A stretch of 64,000 nucleotides of DNA from Eriocheir sinensis (GCF_024679095.1 NC_066562.1:3663132-3727131); one strand, 5' to 3'. Counted from the stretch's first letter, positions 33,271 through 45,195 are shown. The notes: generated by a model from the sequence alone, not told the origin. Translations and numbers: made by a program.

Positions 33271-33470
33271 GAAAAGAATTATAAAAAAAATTTAAAGAAT
33301 ATCGAAAACAAAGAACACTGGGAAGAAAAGAAAGAGAATAAACGAAAGGAAAAAACAAACAAGAAAACAAATAAAAAATGAAAACAAAAACAATTACCAA
33401 ACACAACAAAGGAACACGAACAAACACAAGCACAAAAACAAACAAACAAACAAACAGTAAAATTCCCTCA
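33270..33470. other. A-rich stretch with (AAAC)n
   Basis: AACAAACAAACAAAC at about 33437-33456. Otherwise A-rich, no gene. Confidence 0.7.
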
Positions 33471-33980
33471 CATCAACCTCCCTTTATGAAATCACAATTC
33501 TTTCACTTTCTCTCCCTCCATTCTGATTTCTTCCCTCTCCCTTTCCCTCCGTTTCCTTACCTCTCCCTTTCCTTCCTTTTCTTTGCTCTTCCTTCCCTTT
33601 CCCCTCCTTCCATACCATCCTTCCTCTTCCTCTTCCTTCCCATTCATTCCCTTTCCTTCCTTCAATTTCCCTCGTTCCTTTCCTTTCCCTCTACCATCCT
33701 TTCCTTTCCTCTCACTTCCTTCCTAACCTTCTCTTCCCACCCTTCAATACATTCTTCGTTCCTTCCTTCTTCTCCCTTCTTCTTCTCTTTCCTTCCTTCA
33801 ACTTCCCTCCTTCCTTTCCTTTCCCTCTACCTTCTTATCTTTCTTTCATCCTTTCCTTTCCTCTTACTTCCCTCCCAACCTCTCTTCCCACCCTTCCATA
33901 CACTCTTCCTTCCTCCCTTCTTCTCCCTCTCGTACCTTCTTTCCCTCCTCCCTCCCTCCCTCCCTCCTTCCCTCCCTTCA
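33471..33980. repeat. Pyrimidine-rich block
   Basis: TTTCCTTCCTTC-type sequence with repeated phrases (TTTCCTTTCCCTCTACC appears twice). No gene is seen. Confidence 0.88.
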
Positions 33981-34045
33981 AGTGATGCAGTTGACGTTGA
34001 AACAAACCCTGCGTCGATACTTAATTTGTCTCTACACTATGTATG

Positions 34046-34400
34046 AGGGAGGGAGGGAGGGAGGGAGCAAGGGAGGGAGAGAAGGAGGGAGTGGGAGGAA
34101 TAGGAGAAAGAGAAAGCGTGCGAAGGGTGATGGAAAGGGGGGAAAGGGGAGGAGGTAGGTTAAGGTATAAGAAGGGAGAGGAAAGGGAGGGAGAGAGAGA
34201 ATGATTAGTGTGGGAGAGATGGAGGGAGGAAGGGAGGGAGAGTTATGATGGAGTGAGGGAAGAGAAGTCAGCTCAGCGAGAGAGAGAGAGAGAGAGAGAG
34301 AGTAAATGGAAAAAGGGGGTAAGGAGGATGGACAGGAGGAGGAGGAGGAGGAGGAGGAGGGGAGGAAGAAGGGGAGGAGGAGAGAGGAAAAATGCACCCT
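34046..34400. repeat. Purine-rich block with (GA)n and (GGA)n
   Basis: (GGGA)n at 34047-34066, (GA)n at 34279-34302, (AGG)n at 34338-34360. No gene is seen. Confidence 0.88.
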
Positions 34401-34514
34401 CCCTTTTTTTCTCTCCCTTCCTGATTTTTCCTCCTTTTCCTCCTTTATTTCGTCTTCAGAAAATTCACTTGGAGAGAAGAGAGAAAAAGTTGGGCTGCCA
34501 AGTAAATATTTGAT

Positions 34515-34516
<2 letters not shown>

Positions 34517-34594
<78 letters not shown>
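34517..34594 (+). repeat. (CT)n microsatellite
   Basis: About 39 uninterrupted CT units. Confidence 0.98.
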
Positions 34595-34597
<3 letters not shown>

Positions 34598-34649
34598 TGA
34601 ACAGTGGGGGAGGAAAGAATGGAGGGAAGAAGGGAAGAAAATTGTCGTG

Positions 34650-34768
34650 AAGAGGAAGAAGAAGAAAAAGAAGAAGAAGAAGAAGAAGAAGAAGAAGAAG
34701 AAGAAGAAGAAGAAGAAGAAGAAGAAGAAGAAGAAGAAGAAGAAGAAGAAGAAGAAGAAGAAGAAGAA
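34650..34768 (+). repeat. (GAA)n microsatellite
   Basis: About 36 units with a few AAA interruptions at the start. Long GAA/TTC tracts can form intramolecular triplexes. Confidence 0.97.
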
Positions 34769-35160
34769 AAGAGGGGGGTTGGAGGAGTGAAGGGAAAGGA
34801 AGGATAAAAAAAATGAAGGAAAGAAGGAAGAGAAGTGGAGGAAAGAAGGAAGAGAGGTGGAGGAAAGAATGACGAGAAGAGGAGGAAAATTAGTAGAAGC
34901 AAAATGTGGAGAAGGAGAATGAAGATGATTGAGAGAAGATGGAACTGAAGGAGAAAGAATGAAAGAGAGAAGAAAGGAGGAAGGAAACTGAGGGTGGAGA
35001 AAAGATAAGAGGAAGAAAGTGTGGAAAGAAAGGAAGATAAAGAAGAGAAAATGACAGAGTAAGATGATGATGAAGAAAGGTGGAGGAGGAGGAGGAAGAG
35101 GAGGAGGAGAAGGAGGAGGAGGAGGAGGAGGAGGAGGAGGAGGAGGAGGAGGGAGACAAA
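34769..35160. repeat. Purine-rich block with (AGG)n
   Basis: GGAAAGAAGGAAGAG repeats, then an (AGG)n run at about 35083-35152. No gene is seen. Confidence 0.88.
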
Positions 35161-35262
35161 GGGAAGGAAACAAATGGAGAATAAATAGACGAAGATAGAA
35201 TAGATGGAGAGCGAGAGAGAGAGAGAGAATACATTGTTCTCCCTATTTCTCGCACATATAAA

Positions 35263-35263
35263 T

Positions 35264-35327
<64 letters not shown>

Positions 35328-35345
35328 TAATAATAATAATAAAAA
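35263..35345 (+). repeat. (AAT)n microsatellite
   Basis: About 27 units with one GAT. Confidence 0.97.
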
Positions 35346-35388
35346 TAATCGACAATAAACAAAGAATTTTCACCTATACTTTTTCAAT

Positions 35389-35391
<3 letters not shown>

Positions 35392-35446
<55 letters not shown>

Positions 35447-35620
35447 CGTCTCCCTTAATCCTCTCTCTCCCTTTCCTCCCTTGACTAAATCTGCCCCTCC
35501 CTCTCTCTCTCTCCCTCCCTAACTCCTGCTCCCTAAATTTTCTATCTCCCTCCCTCCCTACCTCTCCCTCCCTCCCTCCTTCCTCTCCCTCCCTCCCTCC
35601 CTTCCTCTCACTCTCCCTGG
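35392..35620 (+). repeat. (CT)n and (CCCT)n tract
   Basis: (CT)n at about 35392-35442, then CTCCCTCCCTCC-type sequence up to about 35615. Confidence 0.92.
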
Positions 35621-35865
35621 GATAAAGAACGCATTAGGAAGTAAGAGCCGATGAAAAAATACCAAAGCATTTTTAATTACTCAGGGAGGGAAAGAAAGAG
35701 GGAGGGAAGGGAGGGAGGGAGGGAGGGAAAAAGGGAGAGTAAGAAGTTTCTCCCTTTTTTTCCTCCTCAAAGTATCAGTCTCCGTAAAAATTGTCGGAAA
35801 TTAATGATTCAATACTGGAGGGACTTGGCTTTTCAGAACCACTAAATACTATCTGTCTTCTTCTT

Positions 35866-35926
35866 TCCTCCTCCTCCTCCTCCTCCTCCTCCTCCTCCTC
35901 CTCCTCCTCCTCCTCCTCCTCCTCCT
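35866..35926 (+). repeat. (CTC)n microsatellite
   Basis: About 19 uninterrupted CTC units. Confidence 0.97.
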
Positions 35927-36027
35927 TCCTACCACCCTCCTCCTCCCTTCTGATGTCACTTATAGACTTTGCATCCTTTGAAAAATTTGTCACTTCTGGG
36001 AAAAATAAAAAAAAAGTCTTGGTGGTC

Positions 36028-36029
<2 letters not shown>

Positions 36030-36099
<70 letters not shown>

Positions 36100-36121
36100 C
36101 CTACGTCTCGACAAGGATTCC

Positions 36122-36159
<38 letters not shown>
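36030..36159 (+). repeat. (TG)n ... (AC)n inverted microsatellite pair
   Basis: About 34 TG units (36030-36097), a spacer of about 27 bp, then about 17 AC units (36125-36159). The arms are complementary and could fold into a hairpin. Confidence 0.96.
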
Positions 36160-36161
<2 letters not shown>

Positions 36162-36396
36162 CTTAATCACTCCCTTCCGCCGTCTCTTCCTATGTTACAA
36201 ATCCAATAAGTGTGGAGGTGCATCTCTCTCCCTTCCCTCCCTTCCCTTCTCTCCCTTTCCTCCCTTCCCTTCTCTCCCTTCCCTCCCTCCTCGATGCCGC
36301 ACTGATGCGTGTACGCCCTTCACCTCTCCCTCTCCCTCTCCGTGATTTTCCTAATGCCGCCTCACTCCTGCCTATGTTGCTAATTTTGGGGCTAAA

Positions 36397-36400
<4 letters not shown>

Positions 36401-36479
<79 letters not shown>
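36401..36479 (+). repeat. (GT)n microsatellite
   Basis: About 39 uninterrupted GT units. Confidence 0.98.
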
Positions 36480-36480
<1 letters not shown>

Positions 36481-36569
36481 AATGCATTTCTGAGTGTGTG
36501 TCAGTTTGTCTGTTTCTCTTTTTTCTTTCTTTCTTTCTTTCTTCTTCTACTTCATCTTCTTCTTCCTAT

Positions 36570-36591
36570 TACTATTATTATTATTATTATC

Positions 36592-36630
<39 letters not shown>

Positions 36631-36648
36631 ATAGTAGTAGTAGTAATA

Positions 36649-36726
<78 letters not shown>

Positions 36727-36751
36727 ATATTAGTAGTAATAGTAGTAGTAA

Positions 36752-36789
<38 letters not shown>

Positions 36790-36795
36790 AATGTA
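36570..36795 (+). repeat. (ATT)n then (TAG)n microsatellite
   Basis: A short ATT run leads into about 65 TAG/TAA units up to about 36790, with several TAA variants. Frames give poly-Val, poly-Ser or minus poly-Leu. Confidence 0.97.
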
Positions 36796-37155
36796 ATAGT
36801 GATGGTTCTGGTAGTATGAAGATGACGAAAATAATGATAATAATGACAATAGTGAAAATGATGATGATGATGATGATGAAATTGATGACGATAAGGATGA
36901 TCTCCCTCAGCCCCAGCATCATCACCACCACAATCAGGGAGGGAGGGAGGGAGAGGAGCAAAGAAGGGAGGAAAGGTTTGCCTTCTCCCTTCTTACATTC
37001 CCGAGGGAGACAGGGGTTAAAAAGTGCAGGCGCCCCCTCCCCCCCCTCCTGCCCCCCACCTTCCCTCCTCCTCCTCCTCCTCCTCTTCCTTCCCTCCCTC
37101 TAAATGGCAAAGAGGATGAGTCGATTTTTTCCTGATACGTCGAGTAGTTTAAGAG
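36796..37155. other. Mixed low-complexity stretch, no gene
   Basis: (GAT)n-like to 36900, an ordinary GC-richer bit (36900-37060), then (CCT)n at about 37066-37086. No gene is seen. Confidence 0.65.
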
Positions 37156-37164
37156 GAGGTGATT

Positions 37165-37240
37165 CTTCTTCTTCTTCTTCTTCTTCTTCTTCTTCTTCTT
37201 CTTCTTCTTCTTCTTCCTCCTCCTCCTCCTCCTCCTCTTC
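37165..37240 (+). repeat. (TTC)n(CTC)n microsatellite
   Basis: About 17 TTC then about 7 CTC units. Confidence 0.96.
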
Positions 37241-38275
37241 CTTCTTTTGCTTTACCTTCATTCCCTCTTTGTCTTCTTTCTTCTTCCATTTTTATTCTTT
37301 TTTTATTTCTTTTCGTTTTACTTTTTACTAATCCTCTTTCTCTTGTTTATCTTCTTCCCCTTTTCTTCTGTTTTTCTCTTCCTTCTTTTCCTTCTTTTGC
37401 TTTTCCTTCGTCCCCTCTTTGTCCTCCTTCTCTCATTATTTTCATTTCTTCCTATTTTTCCTCTCATTTTCCTCTAGTTTATATGTTGTTTTCCTTTTTT
37501 CTTCTATTTCTTCTTTCTTTTGCTCCTTTTCCTCCTCCTCCTCCTCATTCTTTTTTCTTTTCCTTCATTTCCTCTTTGTATTCTTTCTTCTTTCATTTCT
37601 TTTCTTTCCGTTCTACTTTTTTTTCTTTTTCTTGTTGTTTATATTTTCTTGTTTTCCTTGCATTCTTTTTCTTCTCTTGCTTTTTTTTCATCCTCCTCTT
37701 CCTCCTCCTCTTCCTTTTGCTTTTTTCTTCCTTCCTTCCTTTCTCCTCTTTTTTTCCTTCTTCCTCCTCCTCACTGACCTCATTCATCTCTTTCCTCTAT
37801 TTTCCTTTTCCTCCGCCTGCTTCTTCTTGTTGTTTTTGTTGTTCTTTCTTTCTTGCCTCTTCTATTTCTTCTTCTTTTTCTTCCAGTTTTCTTTTCCTAA
37901 TTTCCTTCTTGTCTTCCTTTTCTTTCTCTCGCTTTTCCTTCCTCCGTCCCATTTTGTCACCTTAGTCCTTTTCTTGTTTCTGCATTTTCTTCTTCTTTCT
38001 TCTTTAATTTCCGTATTTTCCTCATTCCATTTTTTTCTATTATATCTTTTTGAGGGTATTCGAGAACTTTATTTTTTTTCTGCTCATTAATTTTTTTTTT
38101 TACTTTTCTTCAATTTCTCATTTTTTGCCTCCTAATTTTTTCTTTTTTTCTTCCTTAGTTTGTTTTTATCTTCTCGCTTGGTTTTGTTAATTTTCTTTGT
38201 TTTGATTTTGTTCCTTCATTTTTTTCTATTTTTCTCTATATATATTTTTAGTATTTTACACATTTTCAAGCATGT
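37241..38275. repeat. T/C-rich block, about 1 kb
   Basis: TTTTCTTCTTTCC-type sequence. A phrase around CTTTTGCTTTTCCTTC recurs every 120-170 bp, suggesting old tandem growth. The long Phe/Ser/Leu frames are not genes. Confidence 0.88.
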
Positions 38276-38695
38276 ACTGAAGGAAGAATCAGAATAAAGA
38301 GAAAAAAGAGTGAATAAAAATAAATATGAGAGGAAGAATAACAAAAATAACTGAAGAAAACGTAAAGAACAAAAGGGAACATATTAATTACTGAGGCGAT
38401 AAAGAAGAGGAAGAAGAACTTGAAAAAGAAGAAGAATGATATAAAAATGAAGGACCAAGAAAAGAAAAAAAGGAACTGGAAAAAAATATGACGAGGAAGA
38501 GGAAGATGACCAAGAAAAGGAAGAGGAGGAAGAGAAGCCAGAAAAGAAGACGAAGGAAAATAAAAAAAGTAAAAATAATAACAAACAAAACGATGCTGGG
38601 GAAAACAAGAATGAGGAGATGACAACGAAGAGGAGGAAGAGGAGGAAGAGGAGGAGGAGGAGGAGGAGGAGGAGGAGGAGGAGGAGGAGGCTGAG
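38276..38695. repeat. Purine-rich block with (AGG)n
   Basis: A-rich GAAGAAGAA sequence ending in (AGG)n at about 38640-38690. No gene is seen. Confidence 0.88.
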
Positions 38696-38768
38696 AAAGT
38701 TGGTTCTTACACACACTCTAAGTCCAGAGGTAGGAAGAGATTTAGCCATTGTCAGGGAGATTGGTACA

Positions 38769-39470
<702 letters not shown>

Positions 39471-39531
39471 TCACTTGAAGATTCACACAACCTAACATTC
39501 TATTCCTTCCCGGCTAAGCTCCTGCGGTGGT

Positions 39532-40053
<522 letters not shown>

Positions 40054-40074
40054 CCTAACCTAACCTAACCTAAC
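40054..40074 (+). repeat. (CCTAA)n, telomere-type pentamer
   Basis: Four perfect CCTAA units plus one base, the C-strand form of the arthropod telomere motif TTAGG. A lone CCTAACCTA lies 35 bp upstream. It is a short interstitial tract, not a chromosome end. Confidence 0.85.
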
Positions 40075-40185
40075 ACCACCGATCATAATAAAGAGGTCAT
40101 CTAATCTTGTCTTAAAGGTTCTAATCGTCTTTCCTCTCACCACATGACTGCCAAGACTGATCCGTTCATCCCCTTCTCTCCAACC
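40075..40185 (-). other. Possible LINE C-terminal fragment next to (TTAGG)n
   Basis: On the minus strand the frame reads GSHVVRGKTIRTFKTRLDDL and ends inside the TTAGG-type repeat. A Thr-Phe-Lys-x-Arg-Leu-Asp tail is typical of LINE RT C-termini, but only about 30 residues are present, so this is tentative. Confidence 0.3.
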
Positions 40186-40760
40186 CTTCTTCTCTCCCTC
40201 CCTCCCTCCCTGGTGCAGAGTGACTAAAATGACCCCTTCCCTCCATAGACGACAGGTGAGAAGGAGGAAAGGAGGGAGGGAGAGAGGGAGGGAGGGAAGA
40301 CGTGATGGACAGTGACGAAAGGGAGAAGAGGGAGAGAAGGAGGGAAGGAGGAGGAGGTAAGAGGGGATAAGGAAGGGTTGGAGGGATAAGAAGGGAGACG
40401 AAGGAGGGAGTGAGCGAGGGAGGGAGAGAACTTGTGATGGACAGTGACGAAAGGGACAAGAAGGACTGAGGAGAGAAGGGAAGGAGAGAAGGGAGGGAGA
40501 GAAGGGAGGGAGAGAAGGGAGGGACAGGAGGGAGGGAGAAGTAAAGGACAGAGAAGGGTGAGCGATAGGATGATGGGCCAACATGAACACCTTCCTCCCT
40601 CCCTCCACCTCACCCTCTTCTCTCCCTTCCTCTCCCTCCCTTCTCCCTTCAACCATCAACGCACTCAAGTAACGGACACCTGCCTCAACTCTCTCCCTTC
40701 CCTCCCTGCCTCCCTCCACCTCACCCTCTTCTCTCCCTTCCCTCCCTCCCTCCCTCTCTC
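40186..40760. repeat. Alternating C/T and G/A low-complexity, duplicated phrase
   Basis: The 20-bp word GTGATGGACAGTGACGAAAG occurs twice (about 40301 and 40434) with similar GA-rich neighbours. The C/T part repeats CCTCACCCTCTTCTCTCCC (40607 and 40720). No gene is seen. Confidence 0.8.
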
Positions 40761-40845
40761 ACCTGCCCTAACTTATGAGGTTAATTAATGAGGTGTCCCC
40801 ATAACGAATGCTGGACCCTAATTGCTGGCTGCTGTTTGGTGCCCG

Positions 40846-40847
<2 letters not shown>

Positions 40848-40887
<40 letters not shown>
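40848..40887 (+). repeat. (CA)n microsatellite
   Basis: About 20 CA units. Confidence 0.96.
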
Positions 40888-40889
<2 letters not shown>

Positions 40890-40984
40890 ATTTCTTCCTC
40901 TCACTCAACGGTAATGAAACTTGTAATATAAGTGAAGGTTGTTTTCCACTTATATTCCGTTATCACTTATATCGAATCCTTATC

Positions 40985-41310
40985 CACCTTTCCTCTCCTC
41001 TTCCTCTTTTCTTCTTTCTCCACCTCTTTTACCCCTCCTCCTCCTCCTCCTCCTCCTCCTCCTCCACCTCCTCCTCCTTCTCTTTCCCCATTTCTTTTAC
41101 CACCACCATCTCCTATTTCTTTTTTTTTCCACTTTCTTTTTTATTTTTCCGCCTTAACCTCTACTACCACTACCTCCTCCTCCTCCTCCTCCTCCTCCTC
41201 CTCCTTCTCCTCTTCCTTTCTCCTTTGCCTTCTTTATTTCATCCACCGCACTTTCTCTTCTCTTCCACTTCTTCCATCACCTCCTCTTCCTCCTCCTCCT
41301 CCTTTCCCTT
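40985..41310. repeat. Pyrimidine-rich block with (CTC)n
   Basis: (CTC)n at about 41034-41062 and 41175-41203 within T/C-rich sequence. No gene is seen. Confidence 0.9.
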
Positions 41311-41376
41311 CAGGTGACAAAAATCTCTCAGACTTTCCTCCGATATATTTCTTATGTGGAGATACGGAGAATTACG

Positions 41377-41491
<115 letters not shown>

Positions 41492-41519
41492 CAGGTGACT
41501 CTAAGGGAGGAAGGAATGG

Positions 41520-41620
41520 AGGGACTCTTCCTACTCTTCCCTCCCTCCCTCCCTCCCTCCCTCCCTCCCTTCCCTTCCCTTCCCTCCCCCCTCCCTCCCC
41601 CCTCCCCCCTCCCTCCTAAC
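41520..41620 (+). repeat. (CCCT)n-like tract
   Basis: CCCTCCCTCCC and CCCTTCCCTTCC units, C-richer than the neighbouring CT arrays. Confidence 0.9.
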
Positions 41621-41665
41621 GCTTAATTGCCTGTTAAAACTTAGTGACTTTCCTTGCTCGTTCCA

Positions 41666-41771
<106 letters not shown>

Positions 41772-41870
41772 GGCTCCTAGCTCTCCTTGTATAGCTCTCT
41801 CTTCCTCCCTCCATTCTCTCCTCCCCTTCTCCTTTCCTTCCTTCGCCTCACCTCCCTTCTCTTGTTTACT

Positions 41871-41906
<36 letters not shown>

Positions 41907-42057
41907 TTTTTTTCCTCTCTTCTTTTCTCCTTCTATGTCTTACTTTCTTCTTTAATCCATTTTTTCTCGTATTTTTTTTTTCTTTGCTTCCTAATTATTT
42001 TTTCCCTTTTTTATTCAGATTTACTTTTCTTTTAGCTTTCCATATTTTCTTTAGTAT

Positions 42058-42157
<100 letters not shown>

Positions 42158-42174
42158 ATACAGTGACTACCTAT

Positions 42175-42270
42175 TTCATTATCTCCTCTTCCCCTTTCCT
42201 TCTCCTCTTCCCTCCCCCCCCTTCCACTTTACCTCCTCCTCCTCCTCCTCCTCCTCCTCCTCCTCCTCCC
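42175..42270 (+). repeat. (CCT)n and C-rich tract
   Basis: (CCT)n at about 42232-42267 ending in a C run. Confidence 0.93.
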
Positions 42271-42355
42271 CCCCTCGCTCACCTGCGCCCAGGTAGCCAA
42301 ACTCGAGAGCGAGGCACCATCTTAACTCTGTCTTATAATCGTCTTTGCAAACAAG

Positions 42356-42930
42356 GAGGAGGAGGAGGAGGAGGAGATGTGAATGAGTAAGAAGAAGAGG
42401 GAGGAGGAGGAGGAAGAGGAATATAAGGAGGAAAATGAGACAGGGAGGAAGATGATGACGAGGAGGAGGAGGAGGAGAAGAAGTAAGAAGAATGGAGAAA
42501 AGAAGGGAAAGAAGAGAGAAAGGAATTGAAGAGGAAGATGAAGGAAGAGGAGAAAAAGAGTAATGAAGAAAGAAGGAAGAGGAGGAGAGGACGAAGAGAA
42601 GAAGAGATGGAGGAGGAGGAGGAAAGAACAAAGAGAAGAAGAGGAGGAGAAAGAGGAAGAGATGAAAAGGAGGAGGAGGAGGACGGCGACGAACAGGAGG
42701 AAGGAGATAATAGGAGGAGGAAGAGGAGGACGAAGGAAAAGGAGAAGGAGGAGGAGGAGGATGAAAAAGAGACGAAAATGGAGGAGGGGAGGACGAACAG
42801 AGGAAAGAAGGAGGAGAAGCAGAAGGAGTAGGAGGAAGAAAAGATGAAAATAAGGAAGAGGACAAACAAGAGGAGGAGGAGGAGGAGGAGGAGGAGGAAG
42901 GGAAAGGAGGGGGAGGGGGGGAGGGAGGGT
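42356..42930. repeat. Purine-rich block, GGA/GAA
   Basis: Nearly pure purine on plus, with (GGA)n at 42356-42375 and 42870-42897. The opposite strand gives a 228-codon Ser/Pro frame that is not a gene. Confidence 0.9.
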
Positions 42931-43075
42931 CTGATAAAGGTATTAGTGATGATTAAGTTTCAGGTGTACAGGTAATTAGTGATTAATTAGCGGTCTTAAT
43001 CACCACCTGAACGAGGCCCGGACAGGTGAGGCGCGGCGCGGGCCATCCTGTGCTGGGGCCCTCACCTGGCACCCC
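42931..43075. other. Ordinary-complexity island, AT cores and E-box-like words
   Basis: Contains GGTAATTAGTGATTAATTAG, GATGATTAAG, CTTAATCACCACCTGAAC, CAGGTGTACAGG, GACAGGTGAGG and CTCACCTGG, followed by a CpG-rich piece (GGCGCGGCGCGGGCC). GTGATGATTAAG and CTTAATCACCAC form an 11/12 inverted repeat. Candidate regulatory element, inferred from motif content only. Confidence 0.4.
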
Positions 43076-43389
43076 TACCCCCACCCCCACTCCCTCACCC
43101 CCTCACTCTCCTCTAAACCTTAACTCTCCTCTTACCTCCCTGACCCTCCCTCACCCTCTTTATTACTCATTTCCCTGATCCTTCTTCACTTCTCTCCTCT
43201 CCTCTCTCATCTCCCTCATCTTCCTCCTGCACACCCTCTGATCATCTCCCTCCCCCACCATCCTGATCTCCCCTCCTTCTCCCCTCTGTCCCCTACCTCA
43301 CCTTCATCCCCCTTCCCCCCCTTGCTCGGCCTTTCTACTCTCTACTCTCGACTACTCTACTCTACTCTCGACTTTCTACTCTCTACTCA
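43076..43389. repeat. C-rich pyrimidine block
   Basis: CCCTCACCCCC-type sequence, with CTACTCTA-type pentamers at about 43334-43385. No gene is seen. Confidence 0.8.
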
Positions 43390-43558
43390 AGCTCATCCCT
43401 ATACTGTCCAAATCCTTTACGCAAGAGTTAACCAGCATCTTCACTCTTTCATCCCTCACGCTGGCATACTCTGGAACAATCTTTCTTCATCTGTATTCCC
43501 TCCTGCCTACGACTTGAACTCTTCCAAGAGGAGAGTAGCAGCACACCTCTCCTCCTGA
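43390..43558 (+). pseudogene. LINE RT C-terminal end, 5'-truncated
   Basis: The last about 55 codons read PHAGILWNNLSSSVFPPAYDL and end RVAAHLSS before a TGA. A Pro-(Arg/His)-...-Leu-Trp-Asn-x-Leu-Pro/Ser-x-x-Val-Phe-Pro box followed by a basic Lys-Arg-Arg-Val stretch is the usual end of LINE ORF2 proteins. No RT catalytic motif remains. The 3' UTR continues to 43690. Confidence 0.75.
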
Positions 43559-43690
43559 AATTGACCTCTCTCTCGGCAACTCCTCTGAACTCTTTTTGTA
43601 TGGGAGCAGTGAACTGCTGGCTTTTTTCATTATTTTTTTTTTTTTTTTTTTTTGCCCTTGAGCTGTTTCCTTTACTGTAAATAAAAAAAA
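43559..43690 (+). mobile_element. LINE 3'-end stub, copy 3 (3' UTR)
   Basis: Carries GGGAGCAGTGAACTGCTGGC, a long T run (43637-43653), GCCCTTGAGCTGTTTCCTTT and ACTGTAAATAAAAAAAAA. This copy links the short stubs elsewhere to a coding LINE end. Confidence 0.8.
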
Positions 43691-43725
43691 ATCTCCCTTT
43701 TCTCCCTCATCTCATTTGTCACACC

Positions 43726-43805
43726 ACTAAGAGTCGGAGACCGAACCCAGGTTTTCTGAGTGGAAGTCGAGGCAGTATACCAAGCGAGCCACCGATGAGT
43801 TTAAA
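43726..43805 (-). mobile_element. tRNA-like SINE head
   Basis: On the minus strand the sequence reads GGTGGCTCGCTTGGTATACT ... then GGTTCGGTCTCC. The second word matches a Pol III B box (GGTTCGANNCC) closely and the first resembles an A box. Spacing is tRNA-like. No cloverleaf acceptor pairing was found, so a SINE relic is likelier than a tRNA gene. Confidence 0.5.
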
Positions 43806-44025
43806 GGTCACGAGGAAAGGACGAAGAAATGAAGAAGAGGAGGAGGAGGAGGAGGAGAAGGACGCAGGGAACACTGACAGCTACCCGATACCACGGCGGC
43901 TTTACATGTATTATCTTATCTAATTACGAATGACATTAATCAGTTGACCAAGAATTCACAACCAAGACACACACCCCACCCAAAAATAATGTCGATAGTT
44001 TTGACAGCGTTATCACTTCTACTAT

Positions 44026-44255
<230 letters not shown>

Positions 44256-44296
44256 AGGTTGTGAATCCTTACTCACCTGATTAATGTCTTTATACT

Positions 44297-44425
44297 TTCT
44301 CGAGGAGAGTATCAAGACACCTCCCTACCTGAAGTTGACCTCTCTTTCGGCCTCTCGTTCTAGCGGGCTTTTTTGTTGCTATTTTTTGTTTTATGCCCTT
44401 GAGCTGCCTCCCTGCTGAAAAAAAC
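44297..44425 (+). mobile_element. LINE 3'-end stub, copy 4
   Basis: CGAGGAGAGTATCAAGACAC and CTGAAGTTGACCTCTCTTTC align with AGAGGAGAGTAGCAGCACAC and CTGAAATTGACCTCTCTCTC of the 43.4 kb copy. Then come TAGCGGGC, a T-rich stretch, GCCCTTGAGCTGCC and GCTGAAAAAAA. Confidence 0.75.
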
Positions 44426-44690
44426 TAACCTCCCCGCCCCGGGTGTCCCTCTTCCTTATCACCCCCCTCACCCTCCTTCGCAACCACCTTCCTTGACTAT
44501 TCTTGATCCCTCTCCACATCCCTGACCTTATTTGACCTCATCCACTCTCCTCTTTCTTCTCTTTTCCTTTCCTTTTCTCTCATTTTTTCCTGACCTATTG
44601 CTTCCCCTCTCCCCTCCCTGACCTTTCCTTCTGACCTGTTAACTCCGATTCTTTTTGACCTTTTCTCCACTCTTCCGAACTTCCTTACCC
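44426..44690. repeat. Pyrimidine-rich sequence with TGACCT words
   Basis: CCCTGACCT-type phrases, partly like the following 71-bp array. No gene is seen. Confidence 0.75.
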
Positions 44691-45195
44691 CAACCTCCCT
44701 TAATCTCCCTTACCCTTACATATCTTTCCCTTACTCTCCCTAACTCCCTTCTCTCAACCTCTGACCTCCCTTAATCTCCCTTACCCTTACAGATCTTTCC
44801 CCCACCCTCCCTGCCTCCCTTCTCTCAACCCCTTACCTCCCTTAATCTCCCTTACCCTTACAGATCTTTCCCCCACTCTCCCTAACTCCCTTCTCTCAAC
44901 CTCTGACCTTCCTTAATCTCCCTTAACCTTACATATCTTTCCCCCACCCTCCCTGTCTCCCTTATCTCAACCTTTGACCTCCCTTAATCTCCCTTACCCT
45001 TACAGATCTTTCCCCCACTCTCCCTAACTCCCTTCTCTCAACCTCTGACCTTCCTTAATCTCCCTTAACCTTACATATCTTTCCCCCACTCTCCCTAACT
45101 CCCTTCTCTCAACCTCTGGCCTTCCTTAATCTCCCTTAACCTTACAGATCTTTCCTCAACCCTCCCTAACTCCATTTTCTCAACCTCTGACCTCG
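44691..45195 (+). repeat. 71-bp minisatellite, 7 copies
   Basis: The word TAATCTCCCTTA recurs at 44701, 44772, 44843, 44914, 44985, 45056 and 45127, that is exactly every 71 bp. Each unit also holds TTACA(G/T)ATCTTTCCC and TTCTCTCAACC. Absence of length variation suggests recent growth or strong homogenisation. Confidence 0.96.

Noticed and set aside
43322..43392. Start of a real gene at 43322
   Set aside because: The first 20 or so codons are CTACT-type simple repeat. Only the part from about 43390 resembles a LINE C-terminus.
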